NCBI RefSeq assembly: GCF_018294505.1
Contig: NC_057809.1
Location: forward strand, 133,150,979-133,214,978
Direction of reading: 5' to 3'
From: Triticum aestivum
Lineage: Eukaryota; Streptophyta; Magnoliopsida; Poales; Poaceae
Length of the DNA: 64,000 nt
The first letter of the stretch is position 1, and every line of letters starts with the position of its first letter. A program made the position numbers and the translations under genes. Shown piece by piece: positions 57,394-64,000 of the stretch. The notes under the pieces are model-generated. The model saw only the letters and a program-made list of their open reading frames with translations. It searched no databases and was not told the DNA's origin.

Positions 57394-60300
57394 CTAGGAC
57401 TGAAAGAACGCCGGGTACTCAGAACGGAGGTGATCCTCGCGTTCCCAGGTAGCTTCACGGTCGGAATGGTGTGACCACTTGACTTTGAGAAATTTGATTG
57501 ACTTGTTGCGAGTCTTGCGTTCAGTCTCTTCAAGAATAGCAACTGGGTGCTCACGATAAGAGAGATCTTCTTGGAGCTCAATGTCCTCGAAGTTGACGGT
57601 GCGGTCAGGAGTCTTGAAGCACTTTCGAAGCTAAGAGACATGGAACATGTCATGAACATTTGCAAAGTTTGAAGGAAGCTCGAGTTGATAGGCGAGGTCG
57701 CCTCTCTTGCTGACAATCTTGAAAGGTCCCACGTATCTAGGGGCAAGCTTCCCTTTGATACCGAAGCAACGAGTACCTTTCATAGGAGAGACGCGGAGGT
57801 AAACATGATCTCCGATATCGAAAGCCAAATCATGGTGCTTACTATCATAGTAGCTCTTCTGGCGGGATTGGGCTGCTTTGAGGTTATCTCAAATGACTTT
57901 GCACATTTCTTCTGCCTCTGTGATTAAGTCATTACCCAAAAGTTGACGTTCACCGGTTTCGGACCAGTTGAGAGGGGTACGGCACTTCCTGCCATACAGA
58001 ATTTCAAATGGGGCCTTGCCCAAACTTGCTTGAAAACTGTTGTTGTAGGAGAATTCAGCATAAGGAAGACAATCCTCCCACTTCATGCCGAAGGAGATCA
58101 CACAAGCCCTGAGCATATCTTCAAGAATCTGGTTGACACGCTCGACTTGACCACTAGTTTGAGGATGGAAAGCTGTGCTGAAGCGGATGTTGGTGCCCAT
58201 GGCCTTCTGAAAAGAATCCCAAAACTTCAAGGTAAAGATGCTGCCACGGTCTGAAGAGATCACTTGTGGAATACCGTGCAGAGAGACAATTCGAGAGGTA
58301 TAGAGTTCCGCCAATTGAGCTGCAGTGATCGACTCTTTGATAGGCAGAAAATGAGCCACTTTGGTGAGTTTATCGATGACAACGAATATAGCATCATTGC
58401 CACGCTTGGACTTTGGAAACCCAGTCACGAAGTCCATTTCAATGTGGTCAAACTTCCATTCTGGAATGGCAAGAGGTTGGAGGAGACCAGCTGGCCTTTG
58501 GTGTTCTGCCTTCACTTTTCTGCAGACATCACATTCATTCACGAATTGAGCAATTTCTCGCTTCATTCGAGTCCACCAATAAGCTTGCTTAAGGTCCTGA
58601 TACATCTTCGTGCTCCCAGGGTGGATGGAGAGGAGAGAATTGTGAGACTCGTTCATGATCACTTTACGGAGGTCACCTTTGGGTACAACAATATGATCCT
58701 CGAAGAAGAGAGTGTCCTTGTCATCAAGGCGGTAACACTTGTACTTGGGCTGACTCTTGGCAATCCCAATCTTCACCTTTTTCACCATAGCATCAAGAAG
58801 CTGGGCTTGGCGAATCTGGTCTTCCAAGGTAGGAGAGACTTGAAGGTTGGCGAGGAAACCTTGAGGAACAACTTGCAGATTAAGTTTGCGGAAAGCTTCA
58901 CAAAGCTCGGGTTGATAAGGCTTGAGAATCAGACTGTTGCAGTAAGCTTTTCTGCTCAATGCGTCAGCAATCACATTGGCCTTGCCTGGAGTATACTCAA
59001 TACTCGGATTATACTCTTGAATCATTTTGACCCATCGAGTTTGCCTGAGGTTGAGATTAGGCTGAGTGAAGATGTACTTGAGACTCTTGTGATCAGTGAA
59101 AATGTCCACTTTTCTTCCCAATAGAAGATGTCTCCAAGTCAAAAGAGCATGCACAACTGCCGCCAACTCGAGATCATGAGTGGGGTAGTTCTTCTCATTA
59201 GGCTTCAATTGACGAGAGGTATAAGCAACAACTTTCTTCTCTTGCATCAATACTGCGCCAAGACCTTGGAGAGAGGCATCACAAAAGACCTCGTACGGCT
59301 TGGATTCATCAGGCGGAGTCAGAACTGGAGCAATGATCAATTTCTCTTTCAAAGTGTTGAAAGCAATGTCACACTCCGGAGACCAAACGTACTTGACGTG
59401 CTTCTGGAGAAGATTTGAGAGAGGCTTCACGATCTTAGAAAAGTTTTCAACGAATCTTCGGCAGTAGCTTGCGAGACTGAGGAAGCTACAGAGCTGCTTC
59501 ACATTCTGAGGAGGTTCCCAATTCACAATTGCAGACACCTTCTCAGGATTCACGGCAATGCCCTTGGCAGAGATGATATGACCAAGATAAAGAACCTCAT
59601 TGAGCCAAAATTCACACTTGGAGAACTTGGCGTAGAACTGATGTTCCCTGAGCTTATCAAGAACCAAATGCAAGTGCTTGGCATGATCTTCCCTGTTCTT
59701 CGAGAAAACCAGAATGTCGTCGACATAGACCAAAACGAAGTCATTGGTGTAGGCGTTGAAGATGAAGTTCATCATGCGAGAGAACGTCGGAGGAGCGTTG
59801 ACGAGGCCAAAAGACATGACAGTGTATTCATATGAACCATAGCTTGTCCTGAAAGCCGTCTTGGGAATATCTTGCTCACGGATACGAATCTGATGATAAC
59901 CCATACGGAGATCAAGCTTGGAGAATACTTGGGCACCTTTGAGTTGTTCAAACAGCTCGTTGATGTTGGGAAGTGGGTATTTGTTCTTGATGGTCTTCTT
60001 GTTCAATGGACGGTAATCAACACAAAGTCGGTCCGTTCCATCCTTCTTCTTCACAAAAAGAACACCACAACCCCACGGAGAAGAACTAGGCCGGATGAGA
60101 CCCATTTTCTCTTGAATATCGAGTTGCTTCTTCAGCTCCTTCAACTCTTCAGGTCCGAGCTTGTAAGGACGTTTGCACACAGGTTCCGTGCCAGGCTCAA
60201 GATCAATAACGAATTCAACTGGCCGGTGCGGAGGCATTCCTGGAAGCTCTTCTGGGAAGACGTCTTGATATTTGCAAACGACTGGAATTTGAGAGATGGC

Positions 60301-61806
60301 ATCCAATTCACCCTTCTCATTGAGAGAAAACAGACGGATTGTATTATCCCGAGCGGCAAAAACAATTACATCCTCAGATGAATGAGTCAATTGAATCTGC
60401 CTGGCAGCACAATCAAGATGTGCCTTGTGCTTAGAAAGCCAATCCATTCCGAGAATAAGATCAATATCCGAGTTACCAAGAACAATTGGGGAAGAAAGGA
60501 ACTTGTAGTCGCCCAATGTGATAGTAACCTCCAGGACACATGTGTTAGCTATCATCTGCTTGCCCGGTGACACAATTTGCAAGGAACTTTGTAGATACTG
60601 ATAATCGCACTCATACTTTGATGCAAAAGGTTTGGAAATGAAGCAATGTGATGCACCAGTGTCAAAAAGAACTTTAGCTGGAATATCATTAACAGGAAGG
60701 TTACCCATGATCACATCTGACGAGTCCTCTGCCTGAGCTGCATTCATCAAATTGACCTTGGCGTGCTTGGGGTTATGCTTGACCACAACTGTACTTGCCG
60801 ATCTGACAGGAGGAGGAGGAGGAAGACACCTCTGGTTGAAACACTTGTTGGCATAGTGACCCTTCTGTTGGCACTTGTTGCACGTGACCTCTGAAAGCGG
60901 ACGGTGATACGGAGCACTCGATCTTGGAGCTTGAGACGAAGTCTTGTTCTGAAAGCCAGGGTTGGGTGGGTGGGAAGATCCACTGCCACCTTTGCTCTTC
61001 TGCTGAAACGGCTGACGGAACGGAGGAGGAGGAAGCCAATACTTCTGCTGCTTGGCCACTTGAGTAGAGGAAGAAGTAGTAACATCTCTGACTCGCTTCT
61101 TGGAAGCATCACACCTCAACTGAGCAGCCTCTTGCTTTAGTGCCATGTTGTAGAACTCATCGTATCTCAAGGGCTCGAAGAGAACAAGAGCTAGCTGAAT
61201 TTCTTCTCTGAGACCACCCCTGAACTGGTATATCATGCTCTTCTCATCTGGGACGTCCTGCTTGGCAAAGCGGGCGAGCTTCTGGAACAACTTGTTGTAG
61301 TCATAGACAGACAAAGAGCCTTGCTTCAAGTTGTGGAATTCCTCACGCTTGCTTTCAACCACGCTCTGGGGAATATGATGAGCTCAGAAATCTCGACGAA
61401 AATCATCCCAAGTGATAACACGTCCACCTCTGGAGTCCTTGTACTGCTGGAACCATTCTGCAACTTGATCTTTGAGTTGGAAGGAAGCGAACTTAACAAA
61501 GTCCTCAGGCCTGACGTTACTGCACTCGAAATGCTTGCCCAGATCCACTAGCCAATCGTCAACATCGGTTGCCTCAACACAATTGCTGAAAGTCTTTGGC
61601 CCGTTAGCAAGGAACTGGTTGAGTGTAGCAAAGTGATTCTGATTGTTGCCTTGATTCCCTTGGTTGCCTTGATTGTGCTCTTGAAGAATTTGCATGATCA
61701 ACTGTGTGTTTGCATTGGTTGCGGCCATCACAGCTTGCCATGCCTCTAGAGGAGGTGGAGGTGGTGGCGGATCAGGATTCGAAGTCGTGCGCGTTGGAGG
61801 AGCCAT
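57394..61806 (-). pseudogene. Gypsy gag-pol with chromodomain, one frame with three premature stops
   Basis: From MAPPTRTTSNPD (61806) to TAG (57394) a single frame of 1470 codons holds gag, a CCHC knuckle ([14 protein letters not shown], about 60884-60840) and protease FDTGAS (near 60660). Reverse transcriptase with YVDD (59727-59716), RNase H ([12 protein letters not shown], near 59285), integrase (HHCC near 58640-58540, then the D-D-E core) and a C-terminal chromodomain (HPVAILEE, then KVKWSHH and ATWERE) follow. Only three codons break it: TGA at 61386-61384, TGA at 57891-57889 and TAG at 57645-57643. There is no frameshift. The chromodomain places it among the chromoviruses. It would have acted in cytoplasmic particles and at chromatin during integration. 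Confidence 0.95.
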
Positions 61807-62731
61807 CCTGAAGAGGTTGACCACCATTAGCACATTGATAGACAAATATTGAAGCTGAATCCAACAGAATGAAAATTGCAACATATAGTCTTCACATCCG
61901 AACAAAATGAACGAATGCATTCCTCTTGAAATGGTCACATATCCATAAATTGAGAAGCCACGTAGAATTAAGATAGAGAAATAAATCAACAAGGTACGGA
62001 TCAAGAACGAATAATCGGTAAGGAATCCCAATCTCAAACCAAATATCCGTGGAAGAAGAACTAGAGCTACTAGAATTCCCACCTATGAAACTCCCGAACC
62101 TTTCCGGTTATGCAATCAGGTGTTGGGGATACAGGGGAAGCATAATATCTCACCCAAACTAGCAAATCCTACATCCAGCTGTATCCATCCTTCAACACAT
62201 AACCAAGAAACCTTTGGAAACCATCTACCTCAACCTTCGAAAAGCATCTGTTATACAAGTTATGGCGATACTCCTGAACTCCCACCCCAGTACTGGGTGG
62301 CGTCGAGGTTATCTCACCAACGAACTGCATAAAAGAGATTTTCGATGTCGGCATACTAAACTCAGGTATTCCAGAACTGCAACAATAAAATTATGATGAC
62401 AACACCTGAGAGCTCAACTCCCTGAGATACTTCCACTAAACCCCTGACAGGAGGCACCAAGACAATGTTCTCATCATAAAACCATCGGAACGATTCCAAG
62501 ATACCAGCGTGATCCTAAATTTTTTAGTGAAATTTGATAAGAGAAGAGTCAAAACTCTACGTCAAGATGCCTTACCAGAGCGATGAGGAGACTGGGAAGT
62601 AAAAAGAATTCCTAAACTCTCTGATATATAATTCCTAAATGACTCAAAACATTTTTCTAGACACAACTCGGCCACTAAAAACGATCAAGCAATGGGGCTC
62701 CTAAGGTCGGGGAAGGCTCTGATTACCAACT
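61807..62731 (-). other. Untranslated leader of the chromodomain Gypsy element
   Basis: About 0.9 kb between the primer-binding site and gag. The frame upstream of MAPPT is open to 62082 but is AT-rich and hydrophobic, unlike gag, so I treat it as leader. Confidence 0.7.
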
Positions 62732-64000
62732 TGTAACACCCTCGATGCGACTATATCTCCCACGTGTCGAGGCACGACTTAGAGGCATAATCGCATTGAA
62801 GGCATATGTCGCAAGTTAGGCAATCTTCACAACATCCCATGTAATATGATAATAAAAGGGGAGATAACATAGTTGGCTTACACTTGCCACGTCAAACAAG
62901 TACATAAATAACATTACATCATCCAAACACTCATGGCCCGACTACGGCGCCAAAATAAAAGAGAACCCAACATGCGACACGGTCCCAATCACCCCCGACT
63001 GGGCACCACTACTCATCATCGGGAAAAGAAACATAGTAACGTTGAGAGTCCTCGTTGAACTCCCACATGAGCTCAAGCGCGTCTCTTGGAGCGGAATCAT
63101 TAGGCCCTGCATCTGGTGTAATAGTAATCTGTGAGCCACAGGGACTCAGCAATCTCGCACCCTCGCGATCAAGACTATTTAAGCTTATAGGTATGGCAAG
63201 GTAAAAATATGTGGAGCTGCAGCAAGCGACTAGCAAAGTATGGTGGCTAACTTATACGCAAAAGAGAGCGAGAAGAGGAGGCAAAGCGCGAGCGAGAAAC
63301 TAGAGAGCAACCTGCGCAAACATTACTCCAACACCGTGTCCGCTTCCCGGACTCCGCCGAGAAGAGGCCATCACGGTAACACACTCAGTTGATTCATTTT
63401 AATTAAGTTAAGGTTCAAGTTATCTACAACCGGACATTAACAAATTCCCATCTGCCCATAACCGCGGGCACGGCTTTCGAAAGTTCAATCCCTGCAGGGG
63501 AGTCCCAACTTAGCCCATGACAAGCTCTCACGGTCAACGAAGGAATAGACCTCCTCCCAAGATGTTCCGATCAGACTCGGTATCTCGGTTCTTCAAGACA
63601 CTTCGATAGGTTAAAACAAGACCAGCAACACCGCCCGAATGTGCCGAAAAATCCCGATAGGAGCTGCACATATCTCTTTCTCAGGGCACACTCAGATGAG
63701 CGCTCCATACAACTAAAACCAAACCTCGAGTTTCCCCGAGGGGGCGCTGCACAGGACTCTAGTTTGGACCAACACTCAGAGGAGCACTGGCCCAGGGGGG
63801 GTTTAAAATAAGATGACCCTCGGGCTCCGGAAACCCAAGGGAAAAAAAGAGGCTAGGTGGCGAATGGTAAAACCAAGGTTGGGCATTGCTGGAAAAGTTT
63901 TAATCAAGGCGAACTATCAAGGGGTTCCCATTATAACCCAACCATGTAAGGAACGCAAAATCCGGGAACATAACACCGATATGACGGAAACTAGGGCGGC
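62732..64000 (-). repeat. 5' LTR of the chromodomain Gypsy element (partial)
   Basis: The first 1269 bp are alignable almost base for base with 52928 onward. A few differences are visible (CGAAGCACG/CGAGGCACG, ACTGATCATC/ACTCATCATC, CGCGGGGACGG/CGCGGGCACGG). It continues past the window. Confidence 0.95.

Larger units (their letters stand above)
52928..64000 (-). mobile_element. Chromodomain Gypsy retrotransposon with ~4.4-kb LTRs, runs off the window
   Basis: The left LTR (3' LTR of the element) spans 52928-57357; the right LTR starts at 62732 and is cut by the window end. Both begin TGTAACACCCTCGATGCGAC on the plus strand, and the left one ends GGGGTGTTACA. Between them lies one minus-strand gag-pol frame. 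The primer-binding site is TGGTAATCAGAGC (62728-62716, minus), the initiator-Met site with one extra A. The polypurine tract GTGGTGGAGTG lies just before 57357. The left target duplication would be ATGAG (52923-52927); the right copy is outside the window. Confidence 0.95.

Noticed and set aside
58264..59124. 286-codon plus-strand ORF and its neighbours up to 60570
   Set aside because: They are antisense to the Gypsy reverse transcriptase and integrase coding frame.

Overview
The window is plant nuclear DNA from a large-genome grass, almost certainly Triticeae (wheat, Aegilops, rye or barley). The evidence is nested Angela/BARE-type Copia elements with LTRs that start TGTTGGAAATATGCCC, several Stowaway MITEs with CTCCCTCCGT ends, a CACTA end, long-LTR Gypsy elements, and GC-rich grass-type exons. 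Most of the 64 kb is transposon-derived. Four runs of N (1482-1766, 5594-6205, 15088-15399, 56309-56662) are assembly gaps.

Low-copy content is small. A three-exon 2-oxoglutarate/Fe(II) dioxygenase at 3601-4895 (+) carries a one-base deletion and a GC splice donor, so it is probably a pseudogene. A single-exon gene at 10650-11696 (+) encodes a NET-domain protein related to plant BET/GTE proteins but without a bromodomain. A complete five-exon ATG11 autophagy scaffold gene lies on the minus strand (CDS 36037-40896); it is the one clearly intact conserved gene. A two-exon B3-like DNA-binding domain fragment (44675-45117, -) and a small coiled-coil ORF with a decaying 10-residue repeat (49776-50273, -) sit in or near a CACTA-type region.

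Transposon layout. A long-TIR DNA transposon is present twice: a 5'-truncated copy at 1039-2455 and a copy with both ends at about 14478-34719. The second copy contains a 1195-bp PIF/Harbinger element (15772-16966, TSD TTA) and a full-length Angela element (17269-34610, TSD ATGTG). That Angela element is itself split in its polyprotein gene by a second full-length Angela element (22386-31007, TSD AGATC). The first copy preserves the site as it was before the Harbinger and Angela insertions. A reverse-oriented solo Angela-type LTR lies at 8111-9847. On the right, a solo LTR (45118-46258) is inserted next to the B3 fragment. A Gypsy gag-protease fragment (about 50560-52927, -) is followed by a chromodomain-bearing Gypsy element with LTRs of about 4.4 kb (52928 to beyond the window end, -).

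The most unusual signals are: an Angela element with nearly identical LTRs but a wrecked coding region, suggesting mobilisation by another element's proteins; premature stops in two other retroelements that are all explained by C:G to T:A transitions; assembly gaps at the same ~153-bp tandem array in both copies of one DNA transposon; and the B3-like exons, which are too short for a simple ORF search to report. I found no clear sign of a wholly new multi-gene system.
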